In this document: positions 1-10,735 of the stretch, one piece after another
Layout: every line of letters begins with the position of its first letter
Numbering within the stretch: position 1 is the first letter of the stretch
Assembly: GCA_009760855.2 (NCBI GenBank)
Contig: WPIO01000022.1
Coordinates: forward strand, 5,716,501-5,780,500
Direction of reading: 5' to 3'
Origin: Cristatella mucedo
Lineage: Eukaryota > Bryozoa > Phylactolaemata > Cristatellidae
Length of the DNA stretch: 64,000 nt
Position numbers and translations under genes: made by a program
The notes under the pieces: generated by a model
Told to the model about the DNA's origin: nothing
What the model saw: only the letters and a program-made list of their open reading frames with translations
Databases searched by the model: none

Positions 1-204
1 GCTGTCCGAGGGAGAATATCTTCTTTGCTCCTGCTGCTCGATCCCCCCTTCCGACCTGTCGTCACTGGTAGAATGGTACAACACGACACTAGCTGAAATG
101 CTCGACGAGTTTGCACCTCTGACTAGGCGAACTGTGGGCCATCACCCAGAAGACCCGCGGTTTATCGAATATATTGAATTTATGAGGTCTACTAAGCATA
201 AGCT

Positions 205-360
205 AAAATACAAAAAATATAGTTCATTTGTATAGCGCCCTAAGAAAACTTAAATAATTATTCAGGCGCTTCACATAAGCCTCGGGGCTGGAGCCCACGA
301 CCACAGGCAGACCTTGGTCCCTGGGGCGAGAGCACCTCAACTGCTGGACCAAAAGCATGC
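205..360 (-). mobile_element. SINE-B (tRNA-like head, L2-like 3' end)
   Basis: Read on the minus strand, a tRNA-like region containing GTGGGCTCCAGCCC (degenerate B box) is followed by GTGAAGCGCC, AGTTTTCTTA and GGCGCTATACAAATG. This tail resembles the 3' end of the L2 family in this window. It is inserted in the host L2 between its linker segments. Confidence 0.6.
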
Positions 361-679
361 ACATAATCAGGACTGATTGTCTATCGACAGGCTAATGAGA
401 ACTACTGCAGATCATACCAATCCATCCCAGCTAAGACTAAGTCTAGCTTCTATAAAAATATTGCTGAAACAAAGATGCACAATCCAAAAATGCTGACGTC
501 TATGATTAACCATCTTAACCGCTCCCAGGTTAGCTTCTTACCTAGTGACCCCTGTGGCGATTTAGCTGATTGCTTCTCTAGCTTCTTTGTCAGCAAGATA
601 TACAACATCAGAGAGTCCATCCTTACGGCAGCAGCATCCCTTCTGGACTCCTGCTACTCAATAACAAAATAAAAGAAAA

Positions 680-850
680 TACTTGCTGATTTAACAGCCT
701 CTTTTTGTATAGCGTCAGAAGAGCCTTTACGGCTATCACCACCGCTTGCAGTGGCGATATAGGATCGCCCACCACAGGATTCGAACCCACGACCTCGGGG
801 CCGAGATCGTAAAAAGCAACCGCCTTACCTAGTGAGCCACTACGACTCAC
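680..850 (-). mobile_element. SINE-A (tRNA-derived)
   Basis: On the minus strand there is an A-box-like TGGCTCACTAGG, a B box GGGTTCGAATCC, then GGGCGATCC, GCAAGCGGTGGTGATAGCC, TAAAGGCTCTTCTGACGC and AGAGGCTGTTAAATCAGC. It interrupts the host L2 linker. Confidence 0.7.
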
Positions 851-2012
851 CACAGGAGTCGCTCCCTTAATTCCGTGCAGCACATCGATGTCTACATTCA
901 AGTAGGCCACGAGAGACCTCATCCTGAAATTTATCTCCCAATCAAAGAAGACTAATAATCCTCTAGACCATATACCCACAGTCTTACTTCTACGATGCAT
1001 AGATCTGCTGCTGCCACGCATAATTAACATTGCAAATATGTTCATAGCATCAGGACATGTCCTTGCCCCTTTCAAAAAGGCTGCAGCTAGACCAATAATT
1101 AAGAAAGCAACAGGGCTAAGAAAACTTTAGCAGCTTCTGCCTAGTCTCCCCTCAACCGTTTCTATAAAAGACACTGGAACGAGTTGTGGCAGACTAGCTG
1201 AACTGTTACACTGAAGCTTCAAACCTAGCAAGCAAGTTCCAGTATAATTTTAGAGCTAATCACTCAGAGTCAGCACTGCTTCGGGTTTATAACGACCTTC
1301 TCAGGAATGCAGACTTAGGTAAAGTCGCTCTGCATGTTTTGCTTGATCTTTCGACAGCGTTTAAATACTATTGATCACCAAGTCCTTCTCGAGCGCCTCT
1401 CATCTCTCCTGGGTATCACTGGCACTGCACTACAATGGTTTAAGTCCTGTCTCAGTGGGAGACTCAACAGTATTGATGTTAATGGAAAAAGGATCATCTG
1501 AGGAATGACTGAAGTAGGAGATACCTCGGGGCTCTGTGCTCGGTCCTGTTCTTTTCACGGTTTATACTCTCCCTCTTGCCGATGTGATTGTCAGGCACAA
1601 TCTAGGCTTTCACTTATGTGCTGATGACATTAAGTTGTACCCTTGCTTTGATCCCCACAGCCCTTGAGCACATCGAATTCTCTCAACTCCCTTGCTGCAT
1701 GTATTGATGACATAGGTACGTGGACGAAAGAAACTTTTTCAAATTAAATTACGATAAAACCCAACTTACTATTTATGGGCAAACCAAGTGCGACTCAGAA
1801 ACTGGAAAGCTTTATGCTCAAAATCGGCTCGCCAGCACATCTCCTCTTGAATCTGCACGAAATCTAAGTGTCCTTTTCCAAAGTGACCTAGCAATAGACG
1901 ACCACATCAGCTCCACAGTAAAGTCTCCCTACTTTCTTCAGTTACACATCATTGCTAAAATTCGTGCCTGCTTAGACAGGAATATCACATCCAAACTGGT
2001 CCATGCATTTGT

Positions 2013-3558
2013 AACATTAATAATAATAATAATAATAATATTGCACTTGATAAAGCGCCCTCAGAGAACTTAATCTCTTTCTAGGCGCTTTACATTTGCT
2101 GCAAAGTGATACGCAATAGAATAGTAAGTAAAATCATGCTTGAAAAACAAACAAAATGAATAACATGGTTAGGGGTTACATGCACTGGGTCAGCATGCAA
2201 ATGTGGTTAGTGGCAGCATGAACAGTGTCAGCACGCATAAGCACATCGAAGACGAATCACAAGGACCCACTAAATGCTGTCCTAAATAGGTATGTTTTTA
2301 AGTTTCTTTTAAATGTGGTCAGGTCAGGGGATGTTCTGATGCAGGTCGGGAGGGAGTTCCAGGCTGTGGGAGCATACGAGCTAAATGCACGGTCTCCAAA
2401 GGATTTAAGGTTTGTACGAGGTATTTCTAGACTGTTGGATTCCGAACAGCGAGTGGTACGATGCTTTGCCTGATGGGGTAGTATCTCTGAAAGATAGGCT
2501 GGAGCCATAGAATGAAGAGACCTAAAAGTGAGCGACAAAACCTTGAAGTCAATCCGTTGCTTGACTGGTAACCAGTGCAGGTCGGCGAGAAGTGGAGTAA
2601 TGTGGCAACTGCGACGCTCACGACAGACAAGCCTAACTGCAGAGTTTTGCACCAGCTGCAATCGCCTGATCGCACATGCTGGTAGGCCAGTAAGCAGTGA
2701 GTTTCAGAAGTCGAGACGAGATGTCACGAATGCATGGACCAACTTGGACGTGGTATCCTTATCTAAACAAGCCCTAATTTTAGCAATGTTATGAAGCTGA
2801 AAATAGGCTGATTTGACTGTGGAGCTGATGTGGTCGTCTAACGAGAGGTCGCTTTGGAATATGACACCTAGATTTCGAGCTGATGCAACTGGAGATATGC
2901 TGGCAGAGCCAATTTTGAAAGTCAGCCTTTCCAATTTCTGAATAACACTAGGTTTGCCCATAACTAGTAAGTTAGTTTTATCATCGTTTAGTTTTAGAAA
3001 ATTTGCTGCCATCCATGATCGGATGTCATCAATGCATGCAGCAAGTGAGTTGAGAGAATTTGAGGTGCTCGAAGGCTGGGAGGGATCAAAGCAAAGGTAC
3101 AACTGAGTGTCATCCGCATAGAAGTGAAAGCCTAGATTGTGCTTGGCAATCACATCAGCGAGAGGGAGAGTATAAACGGTGAAAAGGACCGGACCTAGCA
3201 CAGAGCCCTGAGGTACTCCATATTTTAGAGGTTCTTCAGATGATCTTTGTCCATTCACGTCAACACTCTGGAGTCTCCCACTGAGATAGGACCTGAACCA
3301 CTGCAGAGCAGTGTCAGTGATGCCCAGGCGAGATGAGAGGCGCTCTAGAAGTACTTTGTGATCGATGGTATCAAAAGCTGCCGAAAGATCGAGCAAAACA
3401 AGAAGAGACACTCTACCCATGTCTGCATTCCTAAGTAGGTCGTTGTATACCCGAAGCAATGCTGACTCTGTGGAGTGATTAGCTCTAAAGCCAGACTGGA
3501 ACTTACTAGCAAGGTGTGAGGTTTCGATATACGAGTTCAGCTGGTATGCCACGACCCG
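2013..3558 (-). mobile_element. 5'-truncated L2 LINE inserted in inverse orientation
   Basis: A younger L2 copy lies antiparallel inside the plus-strand L2. Its (AAT)n tail and L2 3' end are at 2013-2100. The 3' UTR follows, then the thumb region (minus ORF 2257-2661: [40 protein letters not shown]) and the RT core (minus ORF 2704-3606: [36 protein letters not shown]). The FYADD catalytic motif is intact. A stop after SRLDF separates the RT core from the thumb, so the element is dead or one mutation from an open frame. The left part of ORF2 and the endonuclease are missing. Confidence 0.85.
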
Positions 3559-3838
3559 TTCTCGACTTCTGTAACTCACTGCTTGCTGGTCTACCGGCCT
3601 GTGCAATCAGGTGCTTACAGCTGGTGCAAACTCTGCAACTAGGCTTGTCTGTCGTGAGCATAGCAGTTACCACTACTTGCCGACCTGCACTGGCTCCCAA
3701 TCAAGTAGCAATCAACTTCAAGGTTCTGTCAGTCACTTATAGGTCTCTTCATTCTCTGGTCTAGCCTATGTATAAGAACCACTACCCAACCATGCTAGCT
3801 AACGTACCACTAGCTATTCTGAATCAACTCGTTTACCT

Positions 3839-4030
3839 ATAAATAAATAAATAAATAAATCCTAGCTGATTAAACAGCCTCTTTTGTATAGCGACAGAAG
3901 AGCCTTTACGGCTATCACCACCGCTTGCAGTGGCGATAAAGGATCGCCCCACCGAAGGCACCGAACCCACGACCTCGGGACCGAGGCCGTGAAAGCAACC
4001 GCCTTACCTAGTGTGCCATCACGGCTCCTA
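3839..4030 (-). mobile_element. SINE-A with (AAAT)n tail, nested in L2
   Basis: A full-length SINE-A on the minus strand. The head has TGGCACACTAGG and GTGGGTTCGGTGCC, and the body ends in GCTGTTTAATCAGCTAGG. An (ATTT)n tail lies at 3839-3861. The L2 frame is interrupted at TTACCTAT and resumes at ACCTCGTACAAACCTC, so the insertion split an existing L2 copy. Confidence 0.75.
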
Positions 4031-4399
4031 CCTCGTACAAACCTCAAATCCTTTGGAGACCACGCCTTTAGTACCTATGCTCCCAAAGCCCAGACCTAGC
4101 TCATGACTGAGTAGTCACCACATCCTTGACTTGACATTTAAAAAGAAGCTAAAAACGCACCTGCTATTGCAGCATTTAGTGGGTCCTTGTGATTCGTCCT
4201 CTGTGTGCTTATTCGTGCTGACACTGCATGCTGCCACTAACCATATTTGCATGCTGACCCTGTACATGTCACCCTGCTCTGCTTGTTGACATTATGTATG
4301 CTACCACTAACCACATGATTATGCTTCCTTTACAGCATATGTAAAGTGCCTAGAAAGAGAATAAATTCTCTGAGGGTGCTATACAAATGTATTATTATG

Positions 4400-5228
4400 G
4401 TTATTAATTAGCATCCTAATATTCTGTAAAATTTATCATTTCTTGCTCCTACCCCAAGCGACCTTCTGGCTATGGCATTAACCAGAGCGGCAGGACGTGG
4501 CACTTGCAGTGTCAAGGCCAGTGTTAAAGTAAAAGTCGAGTTCACGTCGCTACAATTTTTTCTTAGCATATCATAAACAGCTAATTTAGAAAACCCGTGG
4601 CACCGGGAGACTTCACTGACCGACTCTCAAGGTTGCTGAACAAATGTAGCGTAGGCAATATGGCATTGTCACGTGCCTCCCCTTCGCTTCGGCGAAGCGC
4701 TTACTAGAGTTAAAAACCACGCCGACCTGATCGACTCTACTCACGGGAACATCCACATGGGCGGCCACTCTAGAAGTCGGCCAGTTTCTGGCACAAGGCT
4801 GCATAGACCACAGGCTTAATGACGGGGTGTGGCGACAAGGCTCTATCTATCTAGCTCCCTCCGTCGGGCCCGACCTAAAAGTGGCTCGAGTGGCCAAGCC
4901 ACCCTGCATGCCCCTTCAGCTTTACTATGATTGGCTGCCCCTGAACAGGTCAAGGTCTCGTCCCGCCTAAGCACCACCAATGGCAAAGGCCGATTTCATG
5001 CACTATGTGTCAGCTCATCAGTCGGAAGAAATACTGCTTAGGTAAAGTTGGTAATCACGAGCCCAAAAGCAGCCGTTGGTAAACTGTGGATGCTAACTCA
5101 AGCTAGCCTTGACCATGGCATGAACCCTTGCATCGCTAGACAGGCGGTTGAGCGCTTATTGAACTGCAAAGGCGTCCATAGTTCCATAGTTAAAGAATGT
5201 CAACTCTTGAGATTTCGATGCGGTCCCT

Positions 5229-5232
<4 letters not shown>
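4400..5232. other. No recognisable gene
   Basis: Unique sequence. Only short ORFs without recognisable domains occur. I see no repeat family member here. Confidence 0.4.

Positions 5233-5300
<68 letters not shown>
5233..5300. repeat. (CT)n microsatellite
   Basis: An almost pure CT dinucleotide tract. The Ser-Leu-rich reading frames across it are artefacts. Confidence 0.95.
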
Positions 5301-5303
<3 letters not shown>

Positions 5304-5470
5304 TAATGGCCAACAGCTTATGATAAGACTATAGGTATCTCATAGATAGATATCTTAAAAACTGCTGCAAGAATTCATTACTCTAGCCCTGTTCTAGTGC
5401 AGTTACCAGTGACCCCCAGGGGCTTTGCAGCTGTCGAACCAAAAGACAGACACCATCTCAAACGGCTGCT

Positions 5471-5839
5471 ATGCCGCCAATGCAAGAAGCTGCCACCGAT
5501 GCTTGTCGGCGCTTGTCGAAAGCTTGTTACTTGCTGCCGAACGGCTCCACTGATACCCTCATCTCTACTGCTGCTGCTGCTGCTGCTCATTCATTCCCTG
5601 CCACGCGTCCCCAGTCTCCTCTGGCCACGCCTCCACAGCACCACGCTCTCGTCCTCTCGCTCGCGAGCCTCTCTGAAGCCGACACGTGGGCAGAATGTCT
5701 GGAAGTCACTCGCGAGCTGCACCGGCAGCACGACCTCGAGCTCCGGCAGCGCAGCAGCTCTGTGCAGGCGTCGACCGACGAAGGCGGCAGTCCTGGCAGA
5801 GAGCAGAAGCTGCTCAGGGAATCTGTGCGTGCAGAGTGA
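5471..5839 (+). CDS. Possible coding exon, unrecognised
   Basis: An open frame of 122 residues in a locally GC- and CpG-rich stretch, starting at ATG 5471. The second half (SLSEADTWAECLEVTREL) reads like folded protein. It weakly recalls the last helix of PH domains, where a conserved Trp precedes a Leu-rich helix. The first half is low complexity with a CAG/CTG-derived Ala run. I found no clear flanking exon. An antisense frame (5591-6229) covers the same DNA and is less protein-like. I do not assign a function. Confidence 0.22.
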   Translation: MPPMQEAATDACRRLSKACYLLPNGSTDTLISTAAAAAAHSFPATRPQSPLATPPQHHALVLSLASLSEADTWAECLEVTRELHRQHDLELRQRSSSVQASTDEGGSPGREQKLLRESVRAE

Positions 5840-6064
5840 GCGCCAGGGGACTTCCGCCTTCAGCATCCAGCATCGCGTGCCACCGAGCCCCTTCCCCTTC
5901 CGGGTAGGGAGAGGTAACCGGAAGCACGAATGCCCAAAGCACGAATCGGCTTCATTTAGAGAATCGCCAGAGCAGCAGCAGCGTGACGGTGATTCATAAG
6001 CACAGCAGCACGAAAGAAGCTCATGGTCGTGCGTTTCTTGCGCAGGGGCACTTTCCCTACAACT

Positions 6065-6165
6065 TTCGCGTTTCCTTTGAGCAAATGTAAAGTGCCTAGA
6101 AAGAGACTGAGTTCTCCGAGGGCGTTCTATCAAGTGTGTTATAACAATAATAATTATAACTTCCA
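6065..6165 (+). mobile_element. L2 3' end fragment
   Basis: Contains GCAAATGTAAAGTGCC, GAAAGAGACTGAGTTCTC and a short degenerate AAT tail, all matching the family 3' end. Confidence 0.7.
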
Positions 6166-6929
6166 TACCGTGGCATTCCCAACGCCAATACTCATATTCT
6201 ATAGTTTCATAAAAAGACAAGAACGACACCGGTGAGGGAAGGGGCCTACGAGCTTGGACGGATGCCGGCTCATTCGTGGGGGGGGGGGGAGAAAGAGCAC
6301 AACGACAGCTGGTGGTGCATCGACCTACCTGAGACGCAAAGCAGCCGTTCCATTGACACTAGTGCCAGGTTTGTGTAAGCCACACTGATCCACCAGAGGA
6401 GACGGAGTCATAGTCGGACCTCGTGCTATAAACGGCATATTGAGTAGACTCAAAAAAAGGTCAAAACGACGGAAGCGGGACAGCTGCCACGACCGCACGA
6501 GCACAGTCGATCGAACAGCTGTGGCAGCAGCTGCGTGGATGCAACGCGGTCACCTCAGGCTGGTGCGCATGTCAACGGGGCCTCAATACAGCCCCGTGCA
6601 CACAACCAAACGTGCTTTCACCAGCGTTTCGAACTGAGGCCGTACATAATCGATTGTGGCTTTGCTGGGAGAGCTTGCCGAGGTAAGGAGAAAACCCCCA
6701 TAAAAAACCGTATTCGCAAAGGCATCGCAGAGAGCTAGCACACTTGGTCAAATCGACATTTTCATTCGTCATTTTTATTGTTGCAGAAGCCGAAGGACTC
6801 CTGTGGCACTGAGCAAAGCCACATTTCACAACAGGAATTGCAGCTCTAATCAATCCGGTAAAGTGCTTCTTTTGCAGGTCACACAGAAACCTTTTTGAAG
6901 CATTCCAACAGCTACGGTTTGCTTTAAAT

Positions 6930-7055
6930 ATAAATATAATTCATTTGTATAGCGCCACAAGAGAACTATGTTTATCAAGGCGCTTCACATGTACTGCAGG
7001 GCTCAAGCCCACGAACCTTGATGTCAAAGGCAAGCACGTTACCGTTGGGCGTTGA
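6930..7055 (-). mobile_element. SINE-B
   Basis: The minus strand shows a tRNA-like head (AACGGTAACGTGC, GGTTCGTGGGCTTGAGCCC). It then shows GTGAAGCGCC, AGTTCTCTTG and GGCGCTATACAAATGAATTA, the same layout as the copy at 205-360. Confidence 0.65.
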
Positions 7056-7658
7056 AAACAGCCACGCCCATCCATGATAAGAGTTGTTCGTGCCACCACG
7101 TGGTGCCTGGCAAGCCGGGGCACTCAGCCGAGTGACTGGTGACACGCTGAGCAGTGCTGAGATGCACAGCTAGACGATTGCCTTTTTTTTTAATTGCCTC
7201 TGGTCCAAGTAAATACAAAAGTGTGCATGGGGCTTGATCACAGCTACAGTATCTGCACGAGTTCCGTGAGAAGCACCACAGGATTTTCTTCGGGCGACAA
7301 GGACGATTGTGAAAATTCCCTAATGAAGCAGTTGAATCGCTCACTCTCCACCGAGCTACAAGCACCCTTCAAGCGGCACACTTAAATGCTTACCGAGAGA
7401 AAATGTCAGAATCAGTAAAACTTACATTATGCCAAATAACATGTTTCTGGATCCACTTTCCAGTACCGACTTTACTTTCATCAAGCTTGGGTCACAGCAA
7501 GTGCTGTAGCGCTGCTCTAGAGCTAGTATTATCTTCATGCTGTTTTTTCTATACCGACAAGGGATGCCACAGGACTGTGCAGATACAACATCTGTGTGTG
7601 TCCATGTATATGTGCAACGTATATGCGTGTACAAAAGAGAGAGGGAGATAGAGACAAA

Positions 7659-7660
<2 letters not shown>

Positions 7661-7751
<91 letters not shown>
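7661..7751. repeat. (GA)n microsatellite
   Basis: About 90 bp of AG repeats. Several ORFs across it (poly Ser-Leu or Arg-Glu) are artefacts. Confidence 0.95.
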
Positions 7752-7753
<2 letters not shown>

Positions 7754-7928
7754 CAAAGTATGTGAATGCACGTGTAGTAGTCACCACGGGAATAGGTGAT
7801 GGCACAACAAGCCAGCTCTTTTGGTAAAGGAAAAAACAAATCTCTAAACGAGTCCTACTCTGAATAGCTCACATGCATGCATGTCTGCGCGTGCAAGTAT
7901 ATGTACCTCGGTTCGTAATGCCACAAAC

Positions 7929-8339
7929 CTAAAGAACTGGGTGCTGGCTAGTTATTCCCCGCCCCAGCACGTTCAAAGCCCGAGTGGCTTCTGTGCACAA
8001 TCGCAAGACATCAAGAGAGAAGCGAGTAGAAGTGTCAAGTAAGACTGCCAACGAGCAACCAGAAAGGCAATTCAACAATGGGCAGCAAAAGACAAACCAT
8101 CGTTTGTCACGATTCGAGGCCGCACGGTGCAAAGTGCAGGGTATGCAGACCAAACTAGTATCCGTCCTCACGTTCTCCAAGCAAAAGATGAAGCCATTCG
8201 TGCTGAGAGAATCCGCTAGCAGTAATGGCATGATCACGACGGACCACAGCATGACCAGGTCATCTGAGCACAACGTGGCAGCGCTAGGAGCCTTGTAGGA
8301 AAGAGAGTGGCTTCCGGTATGCGTCATCTCTTTGGCCAA
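7929..8339 (-). CDS. ORF of unknown status
   Basis: A 136-codon open frame on the minus strand, downstream of the HTH exon on the same strand. It has no recognisable domain. A shorter frame is also open on the opposite strand (7984-8298). It could be a 3' exon or UTR of the HTH gene, or chance. Confidence 0.12.
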   Translation of the reverse strand: MAKEMTHTGSHSLSYKAPSAATLCSDDLVMLWSVVIMPLLLADSLSTNGFIFCLENVRTDTSLVCIPCTLHRAASNRDKRWFVFCCPLLNCLSGCSLAVLLDTSTRFSLDVLRLCTEATRALNVLGRGITSQHPVL

Positions 8340-8929
8340 GGGCTACTGAAGCACTCCCAGCAGCAGCAGCAGTGCGACGTACGGCCCAAGTTCACGGATT
8401 TACAGTGTAGCCCGATGTCCTTACATCGTAGGACTTAAATGCAGCCAGGGGAACTATCAAGTGGGAGCCTTTAAATGCACGCACGTGTCGTTTTTTTTTA
8501 CATTATTCGACACTTAAAAAAATTACTTATGGTAAAGATTTTCTTTAGACAACTGCAATGACTGCCCTATAATGGCACGGCCCACACAAACAACAAACTG
8601 CTTATGGGTGAGCGGCACGAGCGCTGCTCCTGGGTTTTGGTTGCTGCCAGTTCAACTTCCGAGGATGGCTCGGCACACTCTACTTTCTTCTGGGCACAAC
8701 GATATTCCTTTGGTGCAGTCAAAGATAGACACGTTCGGCCGATAGGCGAGTTATTCATTTAACTTTTTTTTATACCCTAGATCAATCACCTCCAGCATGC
8801 AATCAGCCAGTGCCTGCTGCCAGTTACCCGCATCACTGAGATGCTGCACAACGGAAGCTATTCGACAGCACCAACTGCACGACGTCTGCTGAGCATGCTT
8901 GCTTGCTGTGAAAGCTGCTGCTGCTCTAC

Positions 8930-9136
8930 CTCTGCCAAGTGGCAATGGAACGCACGCGCAGGGATGCACGCGGCGCTCGCACCGGTCGTACGCAGGCGTC
9001 GTTTCAGCGTGGTCGCAGGAACTCCGAAGAGCCGTGCCGACTCGTTGATGCTGAGCTGCTTGCTCGTAACGGCCAATATGGCCGACTCCAAACAGGCAGG
9101 GGTGTACTGCTTCATGATCTTTCCGTAATAATTTGT
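8930..9136 (-). CDS. Pipsqueak-type helix-turn-helix exon
   Basis: The exon is bounded on the minus strand by a strong acceptor (CTCTTGCTTTCTAG) and a donor (GCAGAG|GTAGAG). It is exactly 69 codons, phase 0 at both ends. An in-frame ATG lies at 9115. The peptide KQYTPACLESAILAVTSKQ followed by LSINESARLFGVPATTLKRR matches the psq/HTH fold: helix, turn SINESAR, recognition helix VPATTLKRRLR. The family includes BTB-psq transcription factors and the N-terminal DNA-binding part of pogo/Tigger transposases. The clean introns argue for a host gene. I see no DDE domain nearby. Any further exons are not identified. The frame also continues past the donor to 8858, a less likely reading. Confidence 0.6.
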
Positions 9137-9139
9137 CTA

Positions 9140-9894
9140 GAAAGCAAGAGCACTGCAGCCAAAACAAGCATCACATGATCCGACCGTGGGCACCTGCAGT
9201 GCCACACAGACGCTCCCACGTGCTGGCTGGTTTAGGAACTCCCAGATCGACGATCGTCGGCAACCCCAGGCAAGGTAGGACCCAAAAAAGTGCAGAGATC
9301 AGCTAGAAAGGTTCAGAGAAGAAAACTAAGGTTCCTATCGTTTTGAAAGAGGATGCCATTCATGCTCCGACGGAAATTAGAACAGAGATCGTGGAAGGAA
9401 AAGTAACTAACCAAGTGACGACAAAAGTAACAGGCTGGCATTAATGCGTTGTAAGCCGATTTCATGAAGCTATAACGCTTTGATGATTTAAGGATGCTGT
9501 GTTCGCCAAGCCCCCTTAATCTGCTCAAGAGATACCGACCGACGTCGAAGCGCAGTGTAGTTTGCGAACTACAAACGACGCTTCTTGTCCCACAGGTACT
9601 TACCAAGCCCTAAACTTAATTATTGGCATCATGGCATCAAACTAGAAACTCAGCGATCCTAATCACACATGGACCGTCGACAGGAGTCGTGACAGGGATG
9701 ACAGGTGGATAACGACAGCTACGTTCTTTGTTCGAGTGTTGGCAGGAGGGTTAACAAGGTCAACATGAGAACTTGATTGCTGTAACTATGGATATAAGAC
9801 AAGTACAGGAGCATCAAAAGGGTGGGAGTCCAGTGGACCGTGGCCCCACCCACCAGACTCCTCAATCTGTATTCAGGCAATCCTATCTCTTAAG
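9140..9894. other. No recognisable gene
   Basis: Unique sequence with short, featureless ORFs only. I see nothing to annotate. Confidence 0.35.
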
Positions 9895-10390
9895 TCGGGT
9901 TTACAAGGTGAGTCTTGCTTCCTACCTACTTGAGTCTTCGGTGTATACGTCACCAATATGGCTGGGTAGGGTAGTTCTACTTCTTGGCTAAGACTCGGGT
10001 AAGACATAGCAAACGACCAATCATAAGCGCTGTGACGGGCACACTGTCTTCATTGCTTTGAAAAGCATGGGAGACAACTCGACCAGCAAAATCATCGAAG
10101 CGTTTCACGAGAGTCCCTGTTCATGCGAATCTAAGAGCTAGTCGCACAGAAATCTGAGAGCAAGATGGCAGTGATAAGAGCAAACGTGGAAAAGATTAAA
10201 CTTGGGAGGTGCATTGAGGAGAAACATTTCCTACCTCCCAAACAAAAGCAATGTTCCCATGATCACTCAAGGGGCAAAGCAAGTACGAAGCAAGACTTAA
10301 AGGAAGACTGACCATGTAAACTTCCTACAAAAAGGAAGACCGAAGTAGGACAGACGTAGCTAGGAAGCAAGACTTACCATGTAAACCCAG
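9895..10390. mobile_element. MITE with about 50-bp terminal inverted repeats
   Basis: The left end (GGGTTTACAAGGTGAGTC, TTGCTTCCTACCTACT...CTTCGG) is matched in inverse by the right end, which read inward is GGGTTTACATGGTAAGTC, TTGCTTCCTAGCTACG...CTTCGG. The interior (about 400 bp) is non-coding. A second, partial copy of the right terminus sits just inside it at about 10284-10330. CTTAAG on the left and CTTTAG on the right may be an imperfect target-site duplication. The superfamily is undetermined. Confidence 0.65.
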
Positions 10391-10544
10391 CTTTAGGCAC
10401 CCTATCACTGGCCACTCTCAGCTCCAGGTCACGGTTGGCCTCCTCCTTAGGATGGACAGCTGAGTGCCCTGGGCAATGGGAGCCCCAATCCTGTGAAGAA
10501 AGATAACCATGATAGGCAAAAAGTATACTCAATACAGATAGTAA

Positions 10545-10735
10545 GATATTACTCTACACTTACATGCTGACCCTGTGCATGTCACCCCTAACCATGTTAT
10601 TCATGTTGTTTATCAAGCATGATACCACTCACCACTCGATCGCGGTTCCTTTGCAGCAACTGTAAAGCGCCTAGAAAGAGGTTGAGTTCTCTGAGGGCTT
10701 TATCAAGTGCATTATTATTATTATTAATATTGATA
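10545..10735 (+). mobile_element. L2 3' UTR and tail
   Basis: CATGCTGACCCTGTGCATG, then GTAAAGCGCCTAG, TTGAGTTCTCTGAGGG, ending in (ATT)n at 10712-10733. Confidence 0.8.

Larger units (their letters stand above)
1..4400 (+). mobile_element. Decayed L2-clade LINE, host of four nested insertions
   Basis: A single old L2-type LINE copy runs from the left edge to about 4400. Translated pieces fall in the order expected for ORF2. The end of the endonuclease/linker is at 1-200 (EWYNTTLAEMLDEFAPLTRR). Linker follows at 360-670 (NPKML, LADCFSSFF). The start of the reverse transcriptase (RT) is at 860-2012 with many stops and frameshifts, the thumb region at 3558-3840 and 4030-4150, and the 3' UTR after that. 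It ends with the L2-like tail at about 4330-4400 (GTAAAGTGCCTAG...GGGTGCTATACAAATG plus ATT repeats). The coding order is broken by later insertions at about 205-360, 680-850, 2013-3558 and 3839-4030. The RT segment ending LVHAFVT at 2012 resumes with SRLDFCN at about 3558. The copy is non-functional. Confidence 0.8.

Noticed and set aside
2704-3606. An active reverse transcriptase gene
   Set aside because: The FYADD motif is present, but the copy is 5'-truncated, lacks the endonuclease and has a stop between RT core and thumb.
5591-6229. 212-residue minus ORF
   Set aside because: It spans an inverse L2 tail and low-complexity sequence. The plus frame over the same region looks more protein-like.
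7422-7839. Several long Ser-Leu or Arg-Glu ORFs
   Set aside because: They are translations of the (GA)n tract in different frames.
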